Positions 50,441 through 61,125 of a stretch of DNA of 64,000 nt are shown here, piece by piece. Below the pieces are notes generated by a model. That model was not told the DNA's origin, did not search any database, and worked only from the letters and a program-made list of their open reading frames with translations. This stretch comes from Procambarus clarkii. Its lineage: Eukaryota > Arthropoda > Malacostraca > Decapoda > Cambaridae. The stretch spans positions 33,129,375 through 33,193,374 of the forward strand of contig NC_091165.1 in assembly GCF_040958095.1 (NCBI RefSeq), written 5' to 3'. Positions within the stretch are counted from its first letter, which is position 1, and every line of letters begins with the position of its first letter. The translations under genes and the position numbers were made by a program.

Positions 50441-51520
50441 TCCCCTGCACTTCGTCATGTCATCTTGGTGGGCGTGGTCGATCTGCCCCATCGTTCTGGG
50501 GTTCCCCGTCTGCTCTTTGCGGACATGGGCCTTTCGAATCTGCGGTTCTTCTGGACTTTTTCAGTCTGCGCCCTGGATTCTATGCCCTCCTCAGAGGACT
50601 GTTGTCTTCTGTCCGGCTTCTGTTGATTCCGGGTGCCTTGATGGTGGCCCTGGACCTCCAGGTCAATTATTGGCACTTGGTGTATTTTTGTATCTTTACC
50701 GGATCTTGGTGCCCTGTCTGAGTCTGCTTGAGATTCAGTGTCAAGCCTATCTCGACGACTGGCTGGTGTGGGCTCCCAATTGGTCCGTTTGTCTGCTCGC
50801 CAGGGGTGTGGTTCTTTCCAGATCGCCGGGTTTGGTTTCCTGGTGATCTGGAGGCCTTTCCATCCGTTTCCGTCTCGGGTTCGGACCTGGGCCTTGTTTA
50901 GGGCTATTGGGCCACTCCTTGTCTTTCCCTCTAGAAGTGTTACTGCGGCTGTGGTCCCGCCTTTGGCTGTTCATGAGGGGGTCCCGGGTTGCTCGAGTGG
51001 TTGTGCGGGAGTCTGAACTTTGACGTGCTGGTCTGCCCGCGGGGTCGGGTTTGGCTTCGGCATCTGTTTGGTTCCTTCGGAGACTCCCCTTCTGTTTCTT
51101 GCAATCGTTGGGTTCGTTCCTCCGGGGATCTTGTGTTGGTGCTGTGTCACCAGCTTCCTCTTTGGGGTTTTCGGAGTTCCGTGCCTTGGCACCTCCCCGA
51201 GCCTTCGCTCGATGTGTTCACAGACAGGTTATCTCTCGGCTGGGGCTTTGTAACCAGTGCTCACCAGGTCGGCCGGGGATGGTGGAGTCTGTCTGTCCGT
51301 TGGGCTCACAGCACGGTTCGGGAGTTCGTGGCTGTCTGGTTTGTGCTTCGGAAGGTTTGGGTCACTCGGTGCTCTACCATTCAGCCCCATTCGGACTGTT
51401 CTCTGGCAGTTCTTGCCGGAACCACAGGGTTTCTCTTAGGTGTTGACCTTTGGGGTTGGTTCCTTAGAGTGGCTCGTTTTGCTGGTTTCTCGGGGTTTGG
51501 CTAACCGTGAAGTTCATGTC
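50440..51520 (+). pseudogene. DIRS3 RT and RNase H remnants
   Basis: RT motif A is degraded (MVALDLQVNYWHL at about 50640-50680) and motif B is deleted. Motif C is kept as AYLDDWLVWAPNWSVCLLA at about 50745-50800. RNase H gives LDVFTDRLSLGWGFV, where the DAS after the Asp is DRL, and VREFVAVW. Several frameshifts separate these pieces. The deletion removes essential RT residues. Confidence 0.8.
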
Positions 51521-52800
51521 CGGGGTGTGTCCTGCAACCTGGCGGACAGCTGTCTCAGTTCATTCCTCTGTTCGCGGATTGGCCAGTCATCGCAGACTCG
51601 TTTCGTTGGCTCTGCCGGACATATGGACTCCTGGCCATGGACGTCTTCGAGTCGGTGTGGTCTAGGCGTCACCCATTTTGTGTGGCGCCCCTACCCGCCT
51701 GCGAGGCATTCACGTTGGATGCTTTTCGGCAGGACTGGTCGAGGTGGGGGTACCTGTTTCTCTTCTCCTGGTCCAGCTGTTGCTTCGGGTTCTGGCTCGG
51801 TTGCAGCCCGTTCTCACGAGAGCAGTCCTTATGGTTCCTAGGTGGCCGGCCCAGCATTCTTTTCAGACGCTGTTTGATAGGTGTCCGAACCCGGGGCGTT
51901 TTCCTGCGGCTCCACTTCTTTCGGCAGCTTGGATCGGTCCTGTACGTGACTGGTTCGGCGTTCTCCTTGGTTCTTCGCGTCTGGTATTTTGACGCGGGTA
52001 TCACCATCTCTGTGGTGTTCAGGTGGCCTTGTTGACAGGGTCCCACCTGCGAGCTTCGTCTTGGCGACAGTATGACGTTCCTGGTGTTTCTCACTGTTGC
52101 CTCGTTTTGTGCGGTGCTGGCGGAGCCGCTCCGGCTTGTGTTCAGGGTGGACGTCACATCTGCCCCGTTTCGTACGCTTTCTCGTGTTTTGTTTCACCTC
52201 TGGCCTGCTCATGCATCGCCACCACCGTCCTGGTCCTTGTTCAGGGTGCCTTCTTCTCTTCTCTCCTCAGTTTGTGGTAGCCCCTTCGGTTCAGATTTCT
52301 GCTCTTTGGTACTGGTGGTAGATTTGTACATGTGCAGCCTTTCTCCATCCTGGCGACAGTCGAGACGGCTGGTTTCCGGAGGGGTTCTTGGGTTATTGAT
52401 GCTTGATTGGTTTGGCCGGGGGTGCGTCCTGTGTTGTCCGGTTGCGCTTTTTTCCGTTACCTGCGTACCGTGTCTGGGGATGCGCTTTGGTTTGATTCGG
52501 TTCCCCTCGTTCCCTTTTTCAGGGCTCGGGTCTCCCAGGTCGTCCGCAGAGTTTTTCAGTCTTCCAGCCTGCGGTCTGTCTTTGCGCCCGTGCTGTTTGG
52601 GCGTTTGTAGCTTTTGCTGCTGTGTTGGTGACGTCTAGGGCTCATTTCGGGCGCAGGGAATTGAGGGTCACACAAATTCTTGGCCGCCCATTCTTTATGC
52701 GCGTCTGCTCCTGTGCGTTCTTGTTGCCTTGGGTCGCAGGTTGCATCGTGTTGTCTCGGCTTCACGTTGTGGAGTTTGTGGCGGCCGCCTCCCAGTTTAG
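51521..52800 (+). pseudogene. DIRS3 linker and tyrosine recombinase remnants
   Basis: The linker block is visible as VWSRRHPFCVAPLPACEAFT and LDAFRQDWSRWGYLFLF. Recombinase pieces follow: SHLRASSWRQYDV, LAEPLRLVFRVDVTSAPFRT, then RVSQVVRRVFQSS and FAPVLFGR. The block with the GGRVGEL Arg is missing between about 52280 and 52310, and the H..R box is lost. Non-functional. Confidence 0.75.
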
Positions 52801-52829
52801 CTCTTTCTTTTCCCTCTCTTTGGGTATGA

Positions 52830-52920
52830 AACTCCAGGGAGCCGTAGGGGCTCCCCACAGAAAACCAGCATTGAATGTAATGAAACGCCATTTTCTAGGT
52901 GAGGCCCGGAGGCTCCCTGG
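52830..52920 (+). repeat. DIRS3 internal complementary region
   Basis: CTCCAGGGAGCCGTAGGGGC, then CCCCACAGAAAACCAGC and TGAAACGCCATTTTC: the complement of left end joined to the complement of right end (53345-53421), as in the other copies. Confidence 0.86.
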
Positions 52921-52924
52921 CAAC

Positions 52925-53421
52925 CCTCCCTCCCACTGGTTCATCGTTTTTTTTTTTTCGCGTTGGTTGAAGCTTAGCTTCCGAATTGAAGCTTGGCAGC
53001 CGGCGCGGTAGGTCCGGGGCTCCCCCCTTCCCCTCTTGGGGTGGGTAGGGCTGCGCGAATGATCGGCGTGGCAGTAAAGTGTGATGTTTGCTTGTTTCCT
53101 TGGGATTGTAGGGAGTTTCTACCTCTCTGTTTGTTTTTTTGTTTTAGTGTTTACCATGTGGGGTTTGTTTTGTTATGCCTACCTTGCTGTGTGCCTGACC
53201 CCAGTCGATGGCAGATAAGGAAAACCCCAACCACAAGAGGGTTTTCCAGTGCCATTGCTCCCTGAAACCTCTCTGAAGGGGCCAGGTTCTGGCACTGGTC
53301 CCTAGTAGGTCTGAACTCCTTAGCTAATGTCCCGGTCTAACATACATTAGCCCGATAAGCTCCAGGGAGCCTCCGGGGCTCACCCAGAAAATTGCGTTTC
53401 ATTACATTCAGTGCTGGTTTT
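52925..53421 (-). repeat. DIRS3 right inverted terminal repeat and right end
   Basis: Homologous to 37500-37876 of DIRS1 but with the complete right terminus GGGGCTCACCCAGAAAATTG to TGCTGGTTTTTT. DIRS4 gag sequence begins immediately at about 53422. Confidence 0.85.
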
Positions 53422-53609
53422 TTGGCTTGCAGGCTGATCTTTTTGGATCTTGGCACGTGTTGTGGTCGTGCCGGGGCTTTGGGTTTTTGTTGTTGAGATG
53501 GGCCTTTTGGTGCAGTTTTTGTGCTCTCTTGGTGCCTTCTTCGTCAGGCCGGCGTGGTGCTCTCTGCCCACCAGTTAGGGGCATGTCTTTTTCTTTTCTT
53601 TAATTTTTC

Positions 53610-53740
53610 AATAGTTATTTACATGTATGTATGTATGACTTTATACATTTTGTGTGTGTTGGTATGTATGTATATACAGTATATGCATATGTGTATATAT
53701 ATGTGCATATATGTACATGTATTTATATATATACATTTTC
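53610..53740 (+). repeat. TG/TA-rich microsatellite within DIRS4 gag
   Basis: ATGTATGTATG and TATATATGTG runs just upstream of a CTTTCGAAAGGGGTTCC block, at the position equivalent to 50058-50260 in DIRS3. DIRS1 and DIRS2 have no such tract, so DIRS3 and DIRS4 form a subfamily. Confidence 0.83.
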
Positions 53741-53860
53741 TTTCGAAAGGGGTTCCATTCCCTTCGCTGTTGATGGGGTGGGGGGGGGGGGCAGGTTGCT
53801 CTGCTGGCTCTCGCTTGTGGTTGTCTTCTGGCCTCTGGTGGCGTCGGGCGGCATTGCCCT

Positions 53861-55160
53861 TTGGGGGTTTTGGGGCTGGCAGGGTGGGCTTCTTCCCCTG
53901 CGCTTCGTCATGTCATCTTGGTTTGGGTGCGTTTGGACGTGGTCGTTCCTCCCCATCCATCCAAGATTCCCGCTTGTTCTAGTGCAGACACGGGCCTTGC
54001 GGTTCTTCTGGTACTCATGCAGTCTGCGCCCTGGATTCTTTGCCCTCTTCGGAAGACTGTTGTCTCCGGTTCAGCTTCTGTTAGGGCCGGGTGCCCAGAT
54101 GGTGTCCCTGGACCTCAGGGTCACTTCTTGGCACGTCCTCTCCAGGGTTCCGGGACTGGCACAGTTGGTGGTGGGGCTTCAGGCTTGCCATTTTGGTTGC
54201 CTTCCCTGCTTTGTACTTGGCACTTAGTGTATTTTGCATCTTTACCGGATCTTGGTGACCTTTCTGCGTCTGCTCGGGATTCGGTTTCTGGCCTACCTAG
54301 ACGACTGGCTGGTGTGGGCTCCCAGTTGGTCCACTTGTCTGCTCGCCAGGGGTGTGGTTCTTTCCAGATTGCCGGATTCAGTTTCCTAGTGATCTGGAGG
54401 CCGTTCCATCTGGTTCTGTCCTGGGTCCGGACCTGGCTGGGTCTTGTTTGGTACTCTTTGACCACTTCTTGTCTTTCCCTCCAGAAGTGCTGCTGCGGCT
54501 GTGATCCCGCGTTCGGCTGTTTATGAGGGGGTCCCGGGTCACTCGGCGGTTGCTCGAGCAGTTGTACGGGAGTCTGAACTTTGCCGTGCTGGTTTGCCCG
54601 TCGGGTCGGGTTTGGCTTCGGTGTCTGTTCGGTTCCTTTGGGGACTCCCCTTCCGCCTCTCTCGCAATTGTTGGGTTCGTCCTCCAGGGATTGTGTGTTG
54701 GTGCTGCATCACAGGCTTCCTCTTTGGGGTTTTCGGGGTTCCGTGCCTTGGCGCCTTCCCGAGCCTTCGCTCGATGTGTTCACGGACGGATTATCTCTTG
54801 GCTGGGGCTTTGTGGCCAGTGCTCACCAGGCCAGCCGGGGATGGTGGGGTCCATCCGTCCATCGGGCTTACAACACGGTTCAGGAGTTCGTGGCTGTCTG
54901 GTTTGCGCTTCGGAGGATTCGGGTCACTCGGGGCTCTCCCATCCGGCTCCATTCGGACTGTTTCTTGGTGGTTCATTGCCGGTACCACGCGGCTCCTTGG
55001 CCTTTGGGGTTGGTCCCTACGAGTGGCTCGTCTGCTGGATTCTCGGGGTTTGGCTAGCTGTGCGTTTCATGTCTGGGGTGTCCTGCATCCTGGCGGAGGG
55101 CCTGTCTCGGTTCATTCCTCTGTTCATGGATTGGCCGGTCGTTGCCAATTCCTTTCGTTG
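53861..55160 (+). pseudogene. DIRS4 RT and RNase H remnants
   Basis: Motif A is MVSLDLRVTSWH (the DAY triplet is lost) at about 54100-54135. Motif C is intact (FLAYLDDWLVWAPSWS, about 54287-54330). RNase H: LDVFTDGLSLGWGFV, VQEFVAVWFALRRI and IRLHSDCFLVVHC in 54740-54990. The frames change several times. The loss of DAY removes a catalytic-region residue. Confidence 0.8.
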
Positions 55161-56520
55161 ACTCTGCCAGACATACATGACTCATGGACATGGACATCTT
55201 TGCGTCGGCATGGTCATTCTATTTGGCACTTGCGAGGCTTACCCGCTTGCGAGTCGTTCATGGTGGATGCCTTTCGGCAGGACTGGTCGAGGTGGAGTTA
55301 CCTGTTCCTCTTCTCCCAGTTAAGCTGTTGCTTCAGGTTCTGGCTCGGTTGGAGTCCTTCCCGAGGAGAGTAGTCCTCGTGGTCCCTTGGTGGCCGGCCT
55401 AACTTTGTTTTCAGATGCTGCTTGATAGGTGTCCGAACCTGTGGCATTTCCCGTGGCTTCCCTCTTTCGGCAGGTCGGACCGGTTCTGTACGTTACTGGT
55501 TCGGCCTTCTCCTTGGCTCTTCGCGTCTGCTCTTTTGATGCGGGTGTATCACCATTTCTATAGTGGTCAGGTGACTTCGTTGGTGTCTCACCTGCGAGCT
55601 TCGTCTCGGCGACAGTATGTGACGTCCTGGCGTTTCTATTCACCATTTTCTTGCTCTTTGTTGGTTGTCTTCTCTTTCGCATCGGGTTGTCTTGTCCTTT
55701 TTTGGATTTTCAGGACTGTTAATTGATGCTTCTTACTGTCGCCTCGTATTGTGGGGTGCTGGCTGAGCCGTTGCAGCTTGCGTTCATGGTGGAATTCACA
55801 TCCGCTCCGTTCCGTATGCTTCTCAAGTTGTTTCACCTCCGGCCTGCTCATACGCTGCCTGAGCTGTCCTGGTCCTTGATCAGGATGCTCTCTTATCCTT
55901 CCTCTCCTCAGTTTGTGGTTGCTCCTTCGGTTCAAGATTGTTTTTCAAAGGCCATATTTTGTTGGCATTGGCCGCTGTGGGTCGGGTCAAGAAGCTTCCG
56001 GCTCTCCTCTAGCGCAGAAGTTTCTGCTCTTTTGGTCCTGGTGGTTGGTTTGTATGCTTGCAGCCTTTCTCCATCCTTCTGGCAATGGTCGTGATGGCTG
56101 CTTTCCAGAGGGGTTCTTGGGTTATTGATGTATGGTTAGTTTGGCCAGGGGTGCGACATGTGTTGTCTGGTTGCGGCTCTTCACCGTTACCTGCATACCG
56201 TGGCTGGGGATGCACTTTGGGTTGATCCGGTTCCCCTCGTTCCCTGTTTCAGGGCTCGGGTCACCCAGGTCGTCCGCAGGTTTAAGTCTACCAGCCTGCG
56301 GTCTATCCTTGTGCCTGTGCCGTTCAGACGTTTGCAGCTTTCGCTGCTGTGTTTGGTGACGTCTTGGGCTCTTTTGGCCGCAAGGATTTGGGGGTTCCTT
56401 GGCACAGGTTCCTAGTCGCCCGTTCTTTTGTAAGCGTGTCTGCTCCTGTGTGTTCTTGGGTTGCAGGTTGCTGCCTCTTGTCTCGACTTCGCGTTTGTTG
56501 CAGTCACCTCCCGGGTCAGC
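55161..56520 (+). pseudogene. DIRS4 linker and tyrosine recombinase remnants
   Basis: VDAFRQDWSRWSYLFLF at about 55265 marks the linker. Recombinase blocks: SHLRASSRRQYVTSWRF, LTVASYCGVLAEPLQLAF, then FTSAPFRMLLKLFHLRP. The GGRVGEL block is degraded to CGSGQEA-like text near 55980, and the H..R and RYL boxes are not recognisable. Non-functional. Confidence 0.75.
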
Positions 56521-56544
56521 CCTTTCCTTCTCTTTGGGTATTAA

Positions 56545-56634
56545 GCTCCAGGGAGCCGTAGGGGCTCCCCACAGAAAACCAGCGTTGAATGTAATGAAAC
56601 GCCATTTTCTGAGTGAGCCCTGGAGGCTCCCTGG
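56545..56634 (+). repeat. DIRS4 internal complementary region
   Basis: CTCCAGGGAGCCGTAGGGGC followed by CCCCACAGAAAACCAGCG and TGAAACGCCATTTTC. Its second half pairs with 57060-57133. A matching left terminus is absent from DIRS4, so the first half now pairs only with other copies. Confidence 0.86.
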
Positions 56635-57133
56635 CAACCCTCCCTCCCACCGGTTGGCGGTTTTTCGCGTTGGTTGAAGCTTAGCTATCGAACTGGTGCT
56701 AGGCAGCTGGCGCAGTGAGGTCTGCGGTTCCCCCTCCCCCCTCTTGGGGCGGGGAGGGCTGCGCGGACGATCGGCACAGCAGTAAAGTGTGATGTTTGCT
56801 TGTTTCCTTGGGATTGTAGGGAGTTTCTACCTCTCTGTTCAATTTTTTGTTTAAGTTACCATGTGGGGTTTCTTTTGTTATGCCTACCTTTCTGGGTGCC
56901 TAACCCTGGTCGATGGTAGATAAGGAAAACCCCGAACCACAACGGGGTTTTCCAGGGCCATTGCTCCCCGAAACCTCTCTGAAGGGGCCAGGTTCTGGCG
57001 CTGGTCCCTGGTAGGTCTGAGCTCCATAGCTAATGTCCCGATCTAATATAACATACATTAGCCCGATAAACTCCAGGGAGCCTCCAGGGCTCACCCAGAA
57101 AATGGCGTTTCATTACATTCAACGCTGGTTTTT
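56635..57133 (-). repeat. DIRS4 right inverted terminal repeat and right end
   Basis: Closely similar to 52925-53421. It ends with CACCCAGAAAATGGCGTTTC and CAACGCTGGTTTTTT. Confidence 0.86.
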
Positions 57134-57136
57134 TAC

Positions 57137-58073
57137 AGTTCTTGATGAATATGGAGTTCCAAGAATCGAGGCCTGGTGCAGAGTGCATAGGCATACTGTT
57201 TATGGCTTCTTCAAAATCCTGTGGGGATAGGGTGATGTCTGATATATGATTTGATGTTGGTATCATATTCGTAAATAATTCATTTTGGTTATCAATCTTT
57301 AGTGTGTTTAGTGGCTCGCTGAAAACAGAGTCGTACTGCTTCCTCAGTAACTCGCTCATTTCTTTGTTGTCATTGGTGAAAGTACCATCTCCCTATCTCA
57401 GGGGTCCAATACTAGATGTGGTTTTTTATCTTGATTTTGCATAGGAGAAAAAATATTTCGGATTACTCTTTATTTCACTGATGGCCTTTTGCTCTTTTTG
57501 CCTCTCCTGGGTTTTGTATGATTCTTGTAGCATGAGTTCAATTGTTTCTATTTCTCTACCTAACCTTCTTCACCGTTCTTGAGATAGGGTGCGACTCTCA
57601 AGTTGTTCCGCGATTCGTTTTCTTCGCCTATAGAGGGAATGACGTTCCCGTTCCAACCTGCATGTCTTCCTCTTTTTTCTTAGGGGTATGCGGTTTGAAC
57701 ATATTTGAAGAGCTACTGAGCTTATTTTTTTCCAGGCACTGGTTCAGGTTTGCATTTTCTAGTTGTTCTTCCCAGTTTATTTCTGTGAAGTCTTGGTTTA
57801 TTTGCTCCCAGTTTATCTGTTTATTATTGAAGTTTAATTTGCTGACATCTCCTCCACCGGGAATCGGGACTGGTTTTGAAGGTGTATTCCCCATGCTTGT
57901 CAGAACTTCAATTAAGTTGTGATCTGAGTAACAAGTATTTGTAATCATTATGTTCCTGATCAATTCATCATTATTGGTGAAAATGAGATCCAGCGTGTTC
58001 TCCTTCCTAGTTGGTTCTACTATTTGCTGGTTTAAGACAAACCTGTCGCACATCTGTAGCAGGTCATTTGCAT
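57137..58073 (-). mobile_element. LINE-G, endonuclease C-term to RT N-term, outermost layer of a nest
   Basis: Minus strand. It begins (5' side) at 58073, cut by LINE-H, with MCDRFVLNQQIVEPTR, and ends at 57137, cut by DIRS4, after MHSAPGLDSWNSIFIKNCK. The piece is the middle of an EN-RT LINE ORF. The other halves are not present next to it: the 5' part would lie beyond the window, and the 3' part is missing or displaced. Confidence 0.78.
57139..58053 (-). pseudogene. LINE-G ORF2 fragment
   Basis: 57628-58053 encodes the endonuclease end: EPTRKENTLDLIFTNNDELI and CYSDHNLIEVL (catalytic SDH), then QINWEQINQDFTEINWEEQL. The linker at 57400-57630 contains NPKYFFSYAK with stops. 57139-57359 gives MSELLRKQYDSVFSEPLNTL and LSPQDFEEAINSMPMHSAPG, the usual start of a LINE RT. 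It is frameshifted at about 57400 and 57600. No catalytic RT boxes remain. Confidence 0.78.
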
Positions 58074-58659
58074 GTAATTACCTAAGTGTAGTTACAGGAT
58101 GAGAGCTACGCTCGTGGTGTCCTGTCTTCCCAGCACTCTTTGTCATATAACGCTTTGAAATTACTGACGGTTTTGGCCTCCACCACCTTCTCACCTAACT
58201 TGTTCCAACCGTCTACCACTCAGTTTACAAAAGAGATTTTTCTTATATTTCTCCGGCAGCTTTGTTTCGTTAGTTTAAATCTATGACCTCTTGTTCTTGA
58301 AGTTCCGGGTCTCAGGAATTCTTCCCTATCAATTTTATCGATTCCTGTTACTATTTTGAACGTAGTGATCATATCGCCTCTTTTTCTTTTATTTTCTAGC
58401 TTTTGCATATTTAATGCCTCTAACCTCTCCTTATAGCTCTCGTCCTTCAGCTCTGGGAGCCACTTAGTGGCATGTCGTTGCACCTTTTCCAGTTAGTTGA
58501 TGTGCTTCTTAAGATATGGGCACCATACAACCACTGCAAATTCCAGCTTTGGTCTAACAAAAGTCGTGAACAATTTCTTTAGTATTTCTCCATCCATGTA
58601 TTTAAAAGTAATTCTGAAGTTAGAAAGTGTAGCATAGGCTCCTCGCACAATGTTCTTAA
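58074..58659 (-). mobile_element. LINE-H, 3' part (RT C-term and 3' end)
   Basis: The minus strand continues the LINE-H protein from 62432: NIVRGAYATLSNFRITFKYM, LFTTFVRPKLEFAVVVWCPY, LEKVQRHATKWLPELKDESY, ERLEALNMQKLENKRKRGDM and VVDGWNKLGEKVVEAKTV, then a 3' end starting with TGTAATTACCTAAGTG at 58074. It sits inside LINE-G. Confidence 0.83.
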
Positions 58660-59099
58660 CCCCTTAACTGCGTTGCCTCCAAATATGACACCCCCGCAGT
58701 GTGCAGGAAATAAATTCTCTGGAAAAAATTCTTTTTTCTTTTTAAAGTGTCAGAAACCCTTTCCTCAGTATGGGTATGTAGAAAAAAAATCGAAATTGTA
58801 CTTACTTTGGCTGCAAGGGGGTCCTGTAAGTTGGGGCTTGACGTCATCATTCCCTGTTCGCCCGTGACGTACGCTCCCGGAGCTAGTAGGGCGCTCGGGG
58901 CGGGGCGCGCGAGTTGCCGCGAATATATTTTCGTTCATTTTTTTTGCACAGTTCCAAATACATTTTATTTGTTTTTACGTGCTAATCCTATGTATAGTGA
59001 ACACGTACACTATATTATGGCAGTAAAACATCTGTACTGTCCGAAGACACTGTGTTACGTGCATGACACTTGTGTACACATATGCAGCACATATTTACT

Positions 59100-59400
59100 A
59101 TGTATCATGCTAATATATGTATATATACAATCTATTTACACACTATACACTGTCACACACTATATACATTCACCATCAACACATTCAGAACACCGCGAGT
59201 GAGAGCTGCCACACCCAGCCAGCCCTCCCTCACTTCTCCAACATTGTATTCACCAACTTTGCCCCTCCCATCATACAGTTATTCACACCAATGTTTCATG
59301 TTCATTTATGTATATTTACAACATATGTACACACTATACACTGTCACACACTATATACATTTACCATCAACACATTCAGAACATCACGTAGCAGCTGCTT
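59100..59400. repeat. ~190-bp tandem units within the TTAA element
   Basis: CACTATACACTGTCACACAC occurs at 59141 and 59332 (period 191), and the phrases GAACACCGCGAGTGAGAGC (59190) and GAACACCTCGAGTGAGAGC (59825) mark units either side of the minisatellite. Degenerate continuation is seen to about 60290. No coding role: long frames here are a by-product of composition. Confidence 0.72.
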
Positions 59401-59805
59401 CGTATGGGCCAATAGGAGCTGCCTCGTATGGGCCAATAGGAGCTGCCTTGTATGGGCCTATAGGAGCTGCCTCGTATGGGCCAATAGGAGCTGCCTCGTA
59501 TGGGCCAATAGGAGCTGCCTCGCATGGGCCAATAGGAGCTGCCTCATATGGGCCACTAGGAGCTGCCTCGTATGGGTCAATAGCAGCTGCCTCATATGGG
59601 CCAATAGCAGCTGCCTTGTATGGGCCAATAGGAGCTGCCTCGTATGGGCCAATAGGAGCTGCCTCGTATGAACCACTAGGAGCTGCCTCATATGGGCCAA
59701 TAGCAGCTGCCTCGTATGGGCCAATAGCAGCTGCCTCGTATGGGCCAATAGTAGCTGCCTCATATGGGCCAATAGCAGCTTCCTCGTATGGGCCAATAGG
59801 AGCAT
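59393..59805 (+). repeat. 24-bp minisatellite, about 17 units, matching the CR1 3' end
   Basis: Head-to-tail units of 24 bp with core CTGCCTCGTATGGGCCAATA and small variants. The same 24-bp sequence, including AATAGG on each side, occurs once in the 3' end of each CR1 copy (complement at 13751-13783 and 14567-14599). As 24 is a multiple of three and the unit has no stop in several frames, long frames appear on both strands. Confidence 0.92.
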
Positions 59806-60290
59806 TTGGCCATGAACACATTGAGAACACCTCGAGTGAGAGCAGCCATACCCAGCCAGTCTCCCTCACTCCAACATCTTACTCGCCAACATTTCTCCTC
59901 CCACCATGCTGTTATAGGTCTTATTACACATGTTCTATATACCTATCTACATGTTTTATTTACCAGAACTATGCAAGTAAGCCGGTACTTTGTCCAAACA
60001 GTACAGTGGCCACCATACACTGCATGTAAAATCACACAGCAGACGACGCTACGATTACGTCACCTCCCTCACCAAAATAGCTCCTCTCAACATTCTTCTG
60101 TTGCTGTTCTTACACTATATATACCCATGTACATATGTGTTCCCCATAGCGAACCACTAAGATAGTATGGTGAGCAAAACAAGAGTGGCAGCCACACACA
60201 CACAATGAGTCTACCTCAATTCTCGCCCTCCCTCCCTCACCAAAATTCCTCATTCCACAATACTATGCACAACGCTAATTATAACCACAA

Positions 60291-60544
60291 TCCTGCTATT
60301 ATCACAATCCTGGTCACTAATTCCTGTAAATGAATAATTGACCACACGTTTATTTTGAAAAGGAACCTAAGAAATCATTTGAAGATTCCTAGATGGACGA
60401 AATAATGCTGTGGTGCTGTGGCTAGCGCTGTGAACATCGTGAACAGCATTGAATCACTGATATTTGAACATTGTACCCAGTCATTATCACACTCAGGCTC
60501 TTCTATAATACTATCATAGCTAAATAATACAAGTTATATATATA
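60291..60544. other. Noncoding interior of the TTAA element
   Basis: About 250 bp between the decayed tandem units and the Tigger left end. No feature was recognised. Confidence 0.4.
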
Positions 60545-60817
60545 CAGTGGAACCTCTATTAACGAGTGGCTCTATTAACGAGTTTTTCCAGTAACGAGCA
60601 AGCCACTCGCAGCAAATTTGTCTCTATTGACGAGCTCGCCTCTATTAACGAGTGAAACCACATGGCGCTTCCTAGCGTCTCGCGGGTTCTCGCAAATTCT
60701 CGGACGCCTGCGACGCCAGTGTTGTTGTTGTATCTCACACGACAAGCATCCCTCTGGATTTATTTGAGTTTTTCTTTGGGTTTTTAGTGGTTTTGCGACT
60801 ACAATTTGTAACACACG

Positions 60818-61003
60818 ATGTCTCCAAAGAAGCTGCTTTGTAAAGATAGTGTTTTCAAGAGGAAGAAAGACACAATTATTATGGATTTCAAGAAGGAAAT
60901 TGTAGCAAAGCATGAGTGTGGTGTCTGTGTGATTGATCTCACAAGGAAGTATGGCAGGTCCTCATCAACAATTTACACCATTAGTAAGGGAATGAGGAGG
61001 TAA
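60818..61003 (+). pseudogene. Tigger transposase N-terminal helix-turn-helix fragment
   Basis: The 61 codons start MSPKKLLCKDSVFKRKKDTI and continue DFKKEIVAKHECGVCVIDLT and RKYGRSSSTIYTISKGMRR, a pogo/CENP-B-type DNA-binding helix-turn-helix that recognises the element ends. It stops at 61001-61003. A C-terminal-like piece (VNAFLEKLP) follows near 61060. The DDE domain is deleted, so it cannot catalyse transposition. A truncated protein could still bind ends, which is speculation. Confidence 0.82.
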
Positions 61004-61125
61004 GGGAGGATGCTGCCTCTTCCACTGAGATCAGGGAAGTGTTTGGAATGTTTGAAAAGGTGAACGCATTCTTGGAAAAGCTGCCCTGATAAAGCAGTGA
61101 CAACCCAGTGTGTGAAAATGTTTAA

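Larger units (their letters stand above)
47055..53421 (+). mobile_element. DIRS3: DIRS1-like element interrupted by LINE-F
   Basis: The left terminal repeat begins at 47055 (GGGGAGCCCCTTTGGCTCCC) and runs with leader to 47697. LINE-F replaces about 660 bp, then gag, RT, RNase H and recombinase pieces continue from 48845 to about 52800, the internal complementary region is at 52830-52920 and the right end at about 53421. An unrelated stretch (49205-49725) and a TG-rich microsatellite (50058-50260) sit in gag. The RT has lost motif B. Heavily decayed. Confidence 0.82.
53422..57133 (+). mobile_element. DIRS4: left-truncated DIRS1-like element in tandem with DIRS3
   Basis: It begins inside gag (GGCTTGCAGGCTGATC, matching 49893 in DIRS3) directly after the DIRS3 right terminus and ends with CAACGCTGGTTTTTTA next to LINE-G. 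It retains the gag end, RT, RNase H, linker, recombinase remnants, internal complementary region (56545-56634) and right repeat (56635-57133). It lacks a left terminus of its own. Confidence 0.85.

Noticed and set aside
59070..60029. 319-codon plus-strand frame with ASYGPIGA repeats, and a matching 161-codon frame on the minus strand
   Set aside because: Both come from a 24-bp minisatellite whose unit length is a multiple of three. The repeat matches the CR1 3' UTR, so it is not a protein gene.
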